Shown piece after piece: positions 17,308 through 29,072 of a DNA stretch of 64,000 nucleotides. A program made the translations under genes and the position numbers. Below the pieces are notes generated by a model. That model saw nothing but the letters and a program-made list of their open reading frames with translations. It was not told the origin of the DNA and searched no databases. The stretch is from Morinoia aosen. Taxonomy: Eukaryota; Arthropoda; Malacostraca; Amphipoda; Talitridae. The first letter of the stretch is position 1, and each line of letters begins with the position of its first letter. Location of the stretch: the NCBI GenBank assembly GCA_030386875.1, contig CM059580.1, forward strand, positions 868,001 to 932,000, in the 5' to 3' direction.

Positions 17308-17926
17308 CAACCAGACATCACTGACAACACCATCCATCTATTAACGAACTAAGGGGAGGATGTGCAAACATCGCTGTATCGGCGCAACGAGTGTCCGCCT
17401 TAAATCGGCGGTGATTTAAGGCCGATCAGTGCCGACGGACGGCCGGCCACCACAGACGAACAGTGACGAAAGTCGGTATAAAACGATGCTGCAAGAGCAG
17501 AATCATCTCCAACCCATCGATTAGTCAAGGAAACACTACCGGCCAACGAAATAAAGTAGGGCGTGGGGGAAAATATCGACATTGCGCCTCTTTTCCAACG
17601 ATATGTATTTGCCAAAAATATCGTGAGGTACCGTGGTAAAAAATTGAAAAAATGCGATATTGTGATGTATTGAAAAGAACACGATATCGTCAGAAACTAT
17701 TTGTAGCGAAATGTATTTATATTTTGTTTACGCTTACTCAGGATAGTTAGATCTGCGCTGCCAGTGACTTGATGACATATTATAAAGAATTTCCCAAAGG
17801 GCAAAGTTGGGGTCGGTGGAGGGAGTCGAAGCTCGTTTAATGATACGGAAACAGGCTTTTAATTTAAGTTGAAAATACGAACGCAGATTGCGTTAGGTTT
17901 TACGTGTGTGTACTTTTGAAAATGGT
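17308..17926. other. Unique spacer between two satellite arrays
   Basis: About 620 bp of non-repetitive sequence. It contains a short palindromic stretch near 17400-17425 (TTAAATCGGCGGTGATTTAA) and a TATAAA-like motif near 17478, with no splice-bounded coding block. I searched the minus strand for the missing KCC terminal exon and did not see it. Confidence 0.6.
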
Positions 17927-20046
17927 CTCGAGGTACCAAAATGAGGTATAACGAGGTACCAAAATGAGGTATAACGAGGTACCAAAATGAGGTATAACGA
18001 GGTACCAAAATGAGGTATAACGAGGTACCAAAATGAGGTATAACGAGGTACAAAATGAGGTATAACGAGGTACCAAAATGAGGTATAACGAGGTACCAAA
18101 ATGAGGTATAGCGAGGTACCAAAATGAGGTATAGCGAGGTACCAAATGAGGTATAACGAGGTACCAAAATGAGGTATAACGAGGTACCAAAATGAGGTAT
18201 AACGAGGTACCAAAATGAGGTATAACGAGGTACCAAAATGAGGTATAACGAGGTACCAAAATGAGGTATAACGAGGTACAAAATGAGGTATAACGAGGTA
18301 CCAAAATGAGGTATAACGAGGTACCAAATGAGGTATAACGAGGTACCAAAATGAGGTATAACGAGGTACCAAAATGAGGTATAACGAGGTACCAAAATGA
18401 GGTATAACGAGGTACCAAAATGAGGTATAACGAGGTACCAAAATGAGGTATAACGAGGTACCAAAATGAGGTATAACGAGGTACCAAAATGAGGTATAAC
18501 GAGGTACCAAAATGAGGTATAACGAAGTACCAAAATGAGGTATAACGAGGTACCAAAATGAGGTATAACGAGGTACCAAAATGAGGTATAACGAGGTACC
18601 AAAATGAGGTATAACGAGGTACCAAAATGAGGTATAACGAGGTACCAAAATGAGGTATAACGAGGTACCAAAATGAGGTATAACGAGGTACCAAAATGAG
18701 GTATAACGAGGTACCAAAATGAGGTATAACGAGGTACCAAAATGAGGTATAACGAGGTACCAAAATGAGGTATAACGAGGTACCAAAATGAGGTATAACG
18801 AGGTACCAAAATGAGGTATAACGAGGTACCAAAATGAGGTATAACGAGGTACCAAAATGAGGTATAACGAGGTACCAAAATGAGGTATAACGAGGTACCA
18901 AAATGAGGTATAACGAGGTACAAAATGAGGTATAACGAGGTACCAAAATGAGGTATAACGAGGTACCAAAATGAGGTATAACGAGGTACCAAAATGAGGT
19001 ATAACGAGGTACCAAAATGAGGTATAACGAGGTACCAAAATGAGGTATAACGAGGTACCAAAATGAGGTATAACGAGGTACCAAAATGAGGTATAACGAG
19101 GTACCAAAATGAGGTATAACGAGGTACCAAAATGAGGTATAACGAGGTACCAAAATGAGGTATAACGAGGTACCAAAATGAGGTATAACGAGGTACCAAA
19201 ATGAGGTATAACGAGGTACCAAAATGAGGTATAACGAGGTACCAAAATGAGGTATAACGAGGTACCAAAATGAGGTATAACGAGGTACCAAAATGAGGTA
19301 TAACGAGGTACCAAAATGAGGTATAACGAGGTACCAAAATGAGGTATAACGAGGTACCAAAATGAGGTATAACGAGGTACCAAAATGAGGTATAACGAGG
19401 GACCAAAATGAGGTATAACGAGGTACCAAAATGAGGTATAACGAGGTACCAAAATGAGGTATAACGAGGTACCAAAATGAGGTATAACGAGGTACCAAAA
19501 TGAGGTATAACGAGGTACCAAAATGAGGTATAACGAGGTACCAAAATGAGGTATAACGAGGTACCAAAATGAGGTATAACGAGGTACAAAATGAGGTATA
19601 ACGAGGTACAAAATGAGGTATAACGAGGTACCAAAATGAGGTATAACGAGGTACCAAAATGAGGTATAACGAGGTACCAAAATGAGGTATAACGAGGTAC
19701 CAAAATGAGGTATAACGAGGTACCAAAATGAGGTATAACGAGGTACCAAAATGAGGTATAACGAGGTACCAAAATGAGGTATAACGAGGTACAAAATGAG
19801 GTATAACGAGGTACAAAATGAGGTATAACGAGGTACCAAAATGAGGTATAACGAGGTACCAAAATGAGGTATAACGAGGTACCAAAATGAGGTATAACGA
19901 GGTACCAAAATGAGGTATAACGAGGTACCAAAATGAGGTATAACGAGGTACCAAAATGAGGTATAGCGAGGTACCAAATGAGGTATAACGAGGTACCAAA
20001 ATGAGGTATAACGAGGTACCAAAATGAGGTATAACGAGGTACCAAA
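17927..20046. repeat. 23-bp array, about 92 copies
   Basis: Each unit is two related halves, GAGGTACCAAAAT and GAGGTATAAC. Many units lose one A or C. Because 23 is not a multiple of 3 and the minus-strand unit lacks stops, all three minus frames stay open for about 700 codons with the same repeating peptide. No start context, flanking exon or codon bias supports a protein. Confidence 0.97.
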
Positions 20047-20353
20047 ACAGTTCCCAGCATCTCCCATTAAATACACGTTTACCAGTAAGGTCGCACGGTT
20101 ATAGAAGATCAATATCAAAATTAAGATTCCGAGTTCGTTACCATCAAATAGCAAACAAACAGCTGACGCATTACCCCACCTTTATTTCTTTTAGAACTGG
20201 CAACGCACATTTGCGCGACAATACAGCAAATTACCCCATAAAAATAAATAGCTTTTTGAACGAACAGTACAAAATTGATCAGCATCCGCCCCCTTTATAT
20301 ATATAATTAGCTCCCTAGAGGCGCATGTAAGTTTGGGATGACGGGAGGCATGT
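20047..20353. other. Unique spacer
   Basis: About 300 bp of AT-rich sequence between the 23-bp and 33-bp arrays. A plus-strand acceptor-like CTTTATTTCTTTTAG occurs near 20180, but no exon follows that I can support. Confidence 0.5.
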
Positions 20354-22929
20354 TCCAGTCTCGAGTGTTGCCATATCATGAGAAGTTCCAGTCTCGAGTG
20401 TTGCCATATCATGAGAAGTCCCAGTCTCGAGTGTTGCCATATCATGAGAAGTTCCAGTCTCGAGTGTTGCCATATCATGAGAAGTTCCAGTCTCGAGTGT
20501 TGCCATATCATGAGAAGTTCCAGTCTCGAGTGTTGCCATATCATGGGAAGTTCCAGTCTCGAGTGTTGCCATATCATGGGAAGTTCCAGTCTCGAATGTT
20601 GCCATATCATGAGAAGTTCCAGTCTCGAGTGTTGCCATATCATGAGAAGTTCCAGTCTCGAGTGTTGCCATATCATGGGAAGTTCCAGTCTCGAGTGTTG
20701 CCATATCATGGGAAGTTCCAGTCTCGAGTGTTGCCATATCATGAGAAGTTCCAGTCTCGAGTGTTGCCATATCATGGGAAGTTCCAGTCTCGAGTGTTGC
20801 CATATCATGAGAAGTTCCAGTCTCGAGTGTTGCCATATCATGAGAAGTTCCAGTCTCGAGTGTTGCCATATCATGAGAAGTTCCAGTCTCGAGTGTTGCC
20901 ATATCATGAGAAGTTCCAGTCTCGAGTGTTGCCATATCATGAGAAGTTCCAGTCTCGAGTGTTGCCATATCATGGGAAGTTCCAGTCTCGAGTGTTGCCA
21001 TATCATGAGAAGTTCCAGTCTCGAGTGTTGCCATATCATGAGAAGTTCCAGTCTCGAGTGTTGCCATATCATGAGAAGTTCCAGTCTCGAGTGTTGCCAT
21101 ATCATGAGAAGTTCCAGTCTCGAGTGTTGCCATATCATGAGAAGTTCCAGTCTCGAGTGTTGCCATATCATGGGAAGTTCCAGTCTCGAGTGTTGCCATA
21201 TCATGGGAAGTTCCAGTCTCGAATGTTGCCATATCATGAGAAGTTCCAGTCTCGAGTGTTGCCATATCATGAGAAGTTCCAGTCTCGAGTGTTGCCATAT
21301 CATGAGAAGTTCCAGTCTCGAGTGTTGCCATATCATGAGAAGTTCCAGTCTCGAGTGTTGCCATATCATGAGAAGTTCCAGTCTCGAGTGTTGCCATATC
21401 ATGGGAAGTTCCAGTCTCGAGTGTTGCCATATCATGGGAAGTTCCAGTCTCGAGTGTTGCCATATCATGAGAAGTTCCAGTCTCGAGTGTTGCCATATCA
21501 TGAGAAGTTCCAGTCTCGAGTGTTGCCATATCATGAGAAGTTCCAGTCTCGAGTGTTGTCATATCATGAGAAGTTCCAGTCTCGAGTGTTGCCATATCAT
21601 GAGAAGTTCCAGTCTCGAGTGTTGCCATATCATGAGAAGTTCCAGTCTCGAGTGTTGCCATATCATGAGAAGTTCCAGTCTCGAGTGTTGTCATATCATG
21701 AGAAGTTCCAGTTTCGAGTGTTGCCATATCATGAGAAGTCCCAGTCTCGAGTGTTGCCATATCATGAGAAGTTCCAGTCTCGAGTGTTGCCATATCATGA
21801 GAAGTTCCAGTCTCGAGTGTTGCCATATCATGGGAAGATCCAGTCTCGAGTGTTGCCATATCATGAGAAGTTCCAGTCTCGAGTGTTGCCATATCATGCG
21901 AAGTTCCAGTCTCGAGTGTTGCCATATCATGAGAAGTTCCAGTCTCGAGTGTTGTCATATCATGAGAAGTTCCAGTCTCGAGTGTTGCCATATCATGGGA
22001 AGTTCCAGTCTCGAGTGTTGCCATATCATGGGAAGTTCCAGTCTCGAGTGTTGCCATATCATGGGAAGTTCCAGTCTCGAGTGTTGCCATATCATGAGAA
22101 GTTCCAGTCTCGAGTGTTGTCATATCATGAGAAGTTCCAGTCTCGAGTGTTGCCATATCATGAGAAGTTCCAGTCTCGAGTGTTGTCATATCATGGGAAG
22201 TTCCAGTCTCGAGTGTTGCCATATCATGAGAAGTTCCAGTCTCGAGTGTTGTCATATCATGAGAAGTTCCAGTCTCGAGTGTTGCCATATCATGAGAAGT
22301 TCCAGTCTCGAGTGTTGCCATATCATGGGAAGTTCCAGTCTCGAGTGTTGCCATATCATGGGAAGTTCCAGTCTCCAGTGTTGCCATATCATGAGAAGTT
22401 CCAGTCTCGAGTGTTGCCATATCATGAGAAGTTCCAGTCTCGAGTGTTGCCATATCATGAGAAGTTCCAGTCTCGAGTGTTGCCATATCATGGGAAGTTC
22501 CAGTCTCGAGTGTTGCCATATCATGAGAAGTTCCAGTCTCGAGTGTTGCCATATCATGGGAAGTTCCAGTCTCGAGTGTTGCCATATCATGAGAAGTTCC
22601 AGTCTCGAGTGTTGTCATATCATGAGAAGTTCCAGTCTCGAGTGTTGCCATATCATGAGAAGTTCCAGTCTCGAGTGTTGCCATATCATGAGAAGTTCCA
22701 GTCTCGAGTGTTGCCATATCATGGGAAGTTCCAGTCTCGAGTGTTGTCATATCATGAGAAGTTCCAGTCTCGAGTGTTGCCATATCATGGGAAGTTCCAG
22801 TCTCGAGTGTTGCCATATCATGAGAAGTTCCAGTCTCGAGTGTTGCCATATCATGAGAAGTTCCAGTCTCGAGTGTTGCCATATCATGAGAAGTTCCAGT
22901 CTCGAGTGTTGCCATATCATGAGAAGTTC
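20354..22929. repeat. 33-bp array, about 78 copies
   Basis: Units of 33 bp contain GTTCCAGTCTCGAGTGTTGC and the tail CATATCATGAGAA. Since 33 is 11 codons and the unit lacks stops in several frames, frames on both strands stay open for up to about 890 codons (11-residue repeats such as FQSRVLPYHEK or MATLETGTSHD). Variation is mostly GAG/GGG and GCC/GTC, with no clear preference for one reading frame. I read it as a minisatellite. Confidence 0.96.
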
Positions 22930-23812
22930 ACAGCGACCGTTCGAATCGAAAATCAAATCAAAAATCGCGGAATTCAAACCAAAAATAGAAGAATGAAGCA
23001 CGCAAATGAAATGAATTAAGATAAACTCGTAAATGCTGAAGGATTTTCACTCTCACGCACAGTAAAAATGTTGCAAGCAATGATGTTTCACTAACATGAT
23101 GTGCATAGCTTCCCAATGCACATAGACGCTATGTTGAATTCATCAGCACAATGATAAAACGGAGAACAGACGCAGAAAGCAGCGATGTGGCAGGCAATTT
23201 ACAATTCACAATTTACAATTCACGCAATTTAGCAAGTACAATTTAAGCAATATATGTTCGATGATCGACGCATGATGACACGAGAGACATGATCTCACCT
23301 GATGGTGAAACAAGCAAAATAAAAAGGATATTTTTTGCAAATGGCAGCGTACATTTCACCATGCAATGAAAAGCTGCACGAACAAACACACGCACACACT
23401 GGTAATGTTAGACGAAATAACGTGAGAAAACCGAACGCGTTTTTTGCAAAACTTTAATGTTTTAAAAATTTGAACAACGGGACGAAATTATGCAAAGAAA
23501 TAATCCGATGAAACAAAACGTTGTGAGGCTTTATTTGTTCTTCATTGGCTTCTGTTTTTCTTGGATATTGCTTCTTTTGTTATTGTTTCTTTCTGTTATT
23601 GCTTCTTCATGCTATTGTTTTCTTACTATTGTTTTTTTTTATTGTAACTTTTTTTAGTGTGATTGTTTTCTTCTTGTTTTTGTTTCTTTTTGCGATGGCT
23701 CCTTCTTAGATATTTGGGCCGGAAAACTTCGGCAAGTTGGTAGAGCAAAAAAATCACGTCGTGTGATTCATTTCATTCGAAATGGAACTGATTGCGAGAT
23801 GATAACGAGTAA
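22930..23812. other. AT-rich intron sequence
   Basis: No coding block seen. Short degenerate runs occur: ACAATTTACAATTCAC near 23198-23230 and T-rich TTATTGTTTCTT repeats at 23540-23700. Confidence 0.5.
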
Positions 23813-24190
23813 GGGTTTTATTCCAAAAAATTGGGGTTTTATTCCAAAAAATTGGGGTTTTTAAACCTAAAAATTGGGGATTTATTCCTAATAATTGAGG
23901 TTTTATCCCTGAAAATTGGGGTTCAATTCTTGAAAATTGGGGTTTTATTCCTGGAAATAGGGGTTTTAATCCTGAAAATTAAGGTTTCTACTCCTAAAAA
24001 TTGGGGGTTTTATTCCTGAAAATTGGGGTTTTATTCCTGAAAATAGGGGTTTTAATCCTGAAAATTGGGGTTTCTACTCCTAAAAATTAGGGGTTTTAAT
24101 CCTGAAAATTGGGGTTTTATTCCAGAAAATTGGGGTTTTTAATCCTGGAAATTGGGGTTGATATTCCTGAAATTGGGGTTGCCATTCCTG
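23813..24190. repeat. Degenerate repeat of about 23-27 bp
   Basis: About 15 irregular units around the core TTTATTCCTGAAAATTGGGG, with changing spacer length. Small open frames on both strands come from the repeat itself. Confidence 0.9.
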
Positions 24191-24493
24191 AAGATTTATA
24201 AATATACCAGATATGGGACACCCAGGTTCCTTAACACTGCACCAGCCCCACACCCGACGCCACCACAAAATAAAACCGCAGATTCCAGGAAAAAAAATCG
24301 ACCAGCATCAACCGTAAGTCGCCGTCAGAAATCGAGCCCGATGTCGTCAGTAATTTCTGGTTGTGTATAGGCTGCATTCAAAAGGCCTATGACACATACA
24401 AAATGGCTAAGTTCACTACAATAACCTCTAATGTAAAATAAGAGCTACCGCTTCACAATGACGAGCCCAAAATAAATGTAACAAAGAAAGCAC

Positions 24494-24764
24494 CGCGGTA
24501 AAAGAAACAAGGTAGGGTCAAACCAGTATTTTTTCGCCGACCGTGTGGCAATGCTGACGTCACGGCAACGGACCAATAGCAGCGCTCATATTATATCTGG
24601 CCACACTGCCAGCCCCAAATATGGCGTCATTATTGGCCTAACGACAAGTCGCAATGGTGACGCCATAAAGTTTGTTTGAAATAAAGCCGTTCTATTGGCC
24701 AGCCGAACAAGAGGAGGTGTATTTTCCCCATAGAAATGACCCTACCTTGTTTTCTCTACCGTGG
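24494..24764 (+). mobile_element. MITE-like element, copy 1
   Basis: About 270 bp bounded by inverted ends (CGGTAAAAGAAACAAGGTAG and, inverted, CGGTAGAGAAAACAAGGTAG). Inside are TGACGTCA, CCAAT and an ATTGG in inverted orientation. It is one of four copies in this window, all in the same orientation. It ends about 22 bp from the donor of KCC exon 16. Confidence 0.88.
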
Positions 24765-24785
24765 TAAACACCCGCACAAACTCAC

Positions 24786-24859
24786 GGTTTGATGGCAAGG
24801 AGCTTCTTGAAGTTCTCATTGGTGGAGGCGCGCTGCGCTGGCTCCTCCCCCTCGTCACC
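24786..24859 (-). CDS. kcc: KCC exon 16: segment before the terminal block
   Basis: 24 codons plus [16 protein letters not shown] then [10 protein letters not shown](P). It aligns with the vertebrate stretch of the type NFRELVHIKP that comes just before NVRRMHTA. Acceptor GTGGCAG; donor CC|GTGAGTTT. A MITE copy starts about 22 bp past the donor. The next exon was not found to the left in this window. Confidence 0.85.
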
Positions 24860-27341
24860 CTGCCACCAACACAGGCACCTCATTGGTCAGCACTTCAACC
24901 GTCAAAATTTAAAATGCTTCAATCCACAATCCTCGTGTACGCTAGTTGATATACCAAATAGCATTCTGTTGAATGATGTCACTTAGTAATGCATCTTTGA
25001 ACATGCGTCAGCGTAGGCTAACTCAAAATAAGCTAAATTAAAGGCGAAAATCTCTCGAGAATTTTTTTTTTGAGTGTCACTGACGAACCCATGTTGTAAA
25101 TTGAAAAGCTGATGCATTTTTGGTGCCAAAAGTTGTCTCATTGCCAAGCAGCTTTTAAACAACAAACAACCAGTTCATCTTCAGGTGCATTGTATGTTAC
25201 TCTACAGTGCAAATCTGTACCGATTTTTTAATCCTATTCACCGTTGCATACACGTATTCAGAGCATTCATCGTGAATATATTCACAATTGCAGGAAGATA
25301 CATACCATTTCAGGAGAAATCTTTCTATGTCCTCTTAAAAACGACAGATTTGGTGCAAAATATCGTAAGATAGTTATTAAATACAGAAAAAATAACATCT
25401 AGTAAATTCATTTTTCTCAACGCAATATTACTCTAGTCTGTTCAACACTTTAACGTGCGCATTTTGCACTCATTTTACCGTCATCACAACCACCATCACT
25501 AAACTGGCACCGGCATCACGTAGTCACCGACATCACAACGAGGAAGTGACTGCCACTCGACAATGTACCTCGAAGATCACATTCCAAATTTCACACGGAA
25601 TAAAATATATCAGGGCTGTTGATGGAAGTAGATTTAGAAATTCACTTCGACGGTTAAGGGTTAAAGCTCACATTTTCGGCGTCTTCGGGCGACATCACTC
25701 CTCCGTTGGTGCCCGGTGTTTCTTCCTCTTCCTCGTCCTGTTTAGTCTCCTGGAAGCGCACTTTGCTGGAGACGTGCTCTCCAGAGGAGTGGTGGTGGTC
25801 CACGATGGCTTGCACCTGGAATATCCATCAGCAATGTAGGCAAACCAACATAATCCATCGGGCAACGCTGCCCAACACACCAAAAGCATGAAAATGTGAT
25901 GTGGGATGAGGTTTTCTACATGGACCTAACACCGATCCTTGAGGAGCTCCCTGTATAGGGTGTATATCAGCATACTGCTCAGTATTGGAAGACTTTTATT
26001 TTGAATCATATGAACTAAGGTCTAACACTGATCCTTGTGGAACTTCCTCTCTATCAGAGTTTAGCTAAAAGAAGTGAATACTTAATTAGATTGTAAGAAA
26101 TTACCATTTGAATCTAATGAACTGGGTCCATAGACTGAGCCTTGGGGACCTGTCTATCTGGAGGTGAGTAGATAAGTTACCTAATATTGAAGTTATTTAG
26201 CTCACACTTCAGGACTGTGTGTACGGACTTAAATAAGAATGAACCTACGCTAAATGGATATCAGAACTGGTATTTTCATAGAAGCAACTAACATAAATGG
26301 ATGACATATCTCTTGCACAGCATGAAGTTTGATATTTATGACAATTGATGATCGCGTGAAGAACATTAGGAGCGGTGTACTACACACTCAGCAAGCGAGC
26401 GAAGCAAAACAATTTTGCCAAGCTCCAATGATCAGCTACATTCACATTGCATTTACTGATCGATCAGCCAGACATCTGAACAGCTAGCAGCTACATACAA
26501 GGACTATATTTAGAGCGTACCAGAGCGGGCGTGGCAGTGACGGAGAAACGAAACTCAGCCAAAGGTAAATCTTAAAAGCTCGTCACTTGTGAAGTTTGTA
26601 TGTACAATGTCGTGCGGTGGGCGGACTGGGAACATTAGGCCGAGTTACATTAGGCCAACATAGGCCTACGTATGTAGGCGTCGCTTAGCGCTGGAATTTG
26701 GTGTTATAAGCGTGTGTCGTGTGTTCATGGGACATAAACGAAGTTAAGTATAAATATATATATAAATGAGGAAAGAAACATGAGTAGTAAAAGACTGTGT
26801 ATCAAATAAAACATTGAATAAATAAATAGTATTTTAATATATAAACATGGGAAGAAACATTAGTAGTAAGAGAATATGTATCTAATAAAATCGTAAAAAC
26901 TATATTCTGATACATAAACAATGAAAGAAACATTACTAGTAACAGAGAGTACCTGATTAAACAGCAAAAAAGATATGTATTCTATTTGAAAAGAATTGGA
27001 GAATAAAAGCTAACAAGAGCCGTAGACACAACTCTAACTTAAGACTTACGTACTCTCGCACATACATGAAGACTTTCGAGTTACTTTATCACCAACACGA
27101 ACATACACAGAAGGAAACAGCACATATAGAATTACTCAATCGAAGGAACACGAAAATCTTGAATATCTACAGCTACGTAAATCAGGACACCAATATTGTA
27201 AAGCTAAATTTCATTTATATTTTATAAGCTAAATTACGGCAATGTTAGATCAAGAAAAAAGTAGCGCACAAGAACTACAGCAAAGAACAGCAGGAACTGA
27301 CTAACACACTTCAGCGGACGAGGTTACTGAAGGCAGTTGTG

Positions 27342-27379
<38 letters not shown>

Positions 27380-29040
27380 TGTCTACATGTTGTGTGGGCA
27401 CACATGTGTGTAGGCTGTGTGTGGCACACGCAAATGTGTGTGTAAAATGGCGGATGATATTGTACGTACAAAATATTTTTAATACTTTATCCCTAATATT
27501 GACAGCGATATAGACACCATTATTACTATTAGGAATGATATTGACTACGATATTATTATTATTATACTATTATTAGTAGGAATATTTGGCAACGATATTT
27601 GAATATTATTATTACAGCCCAAAAATTGGATGCGATGGTGGCATCGGCAACATTTGCTGCAATATTTGATAGTCATATTACTGGTAGATGACATTAAGCA
27701 AATGGCGCACGTGGCGGTGGACATGACGCACGTGGCGGTGAACATGACGCACGTGGTGGTGAACATGACGCACGTGGCGGTGAACATGACGCACGTGGCG
27801 GTGAACATGACGCACGTGGCGGTGAAAATGACGCACGTGGCGGTGAAAATGGCGCACGTGGCGGTGAAAATGGCGCACGTGGCGGTGAAAATGGCGCACG
27901 TGGCGGTGAAAATGGCGCACGTGACGGTGAACATGACGCACGTGACGGTGAACATGACGCACGTGACGGTGAAAATGACGCACGTGACGGTGAAAATGAC
28001 GCACGTGGCGGTGAAAATGACGCACGTGGCGGTGAAAATGACGCACGTGGCGGTGAAAATGGCGCACGTGACGGTGAAAATGGCGCACGTGGCAGTGAAA
28101 ATGGCGCACGTGGCGGTGAAAATGGCGCACGTGGCGGTGAAAATGGCGCACGTGGCGGTGAAAATGGCGCACGTGACGGTGAAAATGGCGCACGTGACGG
28201 TGAAAATGGCGCACGTGACGGTGAAAATGGCGCACGTGACGGTGAAAATGGCGCACGTGGCGGTGAAAATGGCGCACAGGGCGGTGAAAATGGCGCACGT
28301 GGCGGTGAATATGGCGCACTTGGCGGTGAAAATGGCGCACGTGGAGGTGAAAATGGCGCACGTGGCGGTGAAAATGACGCACGTGGCGGTGAACATGACG
28401 CACGAGGCGCATCACGGCAATATGCACACGGCCTACATATACTAACACGACTAACCATGACAAGTACAGCCATGTTTATGCATGACTAAGCATGAGACAA
28501 AGACATGGACATGACCGATGCTACACGTGGTTAATTGACATGATACACGTGGGAAGTACACTTGGTACAAAGGGAGAAGTCATGTATGAACGCTGGACGT
28601 GGTGACCGCCATGACTGGACATGTTAAGGCATGACTGGACATGATAAGACATGACTGGACATGATAATACGTGACTGAACATAAGACATGAGGGAGATGT
28701 TCACAAGAACAGCTGCACGTGGGCTGCACATGAGGACATGAGTGAGTGAACATGGCAGAGATAAACATGAAAAAGATGAAGTGCACGAAGCTTCTGCAGA
28801 AATTCGTGGATTTTATCGAGTGTTTGTGAAGTTCTGCGAGCAGAACTTGTTTTCTGCACTGTTCTTCGCAGACATGTTCATTCAACGCGTAGGAGACGCA
28901 TGTTTTGTACACATGGCGTGTGCAGACATGACGTGTGTTGACATGACATCACACACATCACCACACAGACTCACACAGACTCACACACAAACAAACACAC
29001 ACACACACACACACAAACAAACACACACACACACAAACAA

Positions 29041-29072
<32 letters not shown>

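Noticed and set aside
17478..17490. TATA box and promoter of a neighbouring gene
   Set aside because: A single TATAAA in AT-rich DNA with no downstream coding exon.
17859..20154. Three overlapping minus-strand frames of about 700-750 codons
   Set aside because: All three come from a 23-bp stop-free unit read in rotation. The same peptide appears in each, with no start or splice support.
25660..25671. Stop codon after exon 15 (VSFNP) as the KCC C-terminus
   Set aside because: AAT|GTGAGC is a good donor and exon 16 continues in phase with a conserved [10 protein letters not shown] segment. Kept only as a minor alternative.
25917..26155. Reverse-transcriptase remnant suggested by CTGATCCTTGTGGAAC-like words
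   Set aside because: Only short degenerate repeats; no continuous RT motif in any frame.
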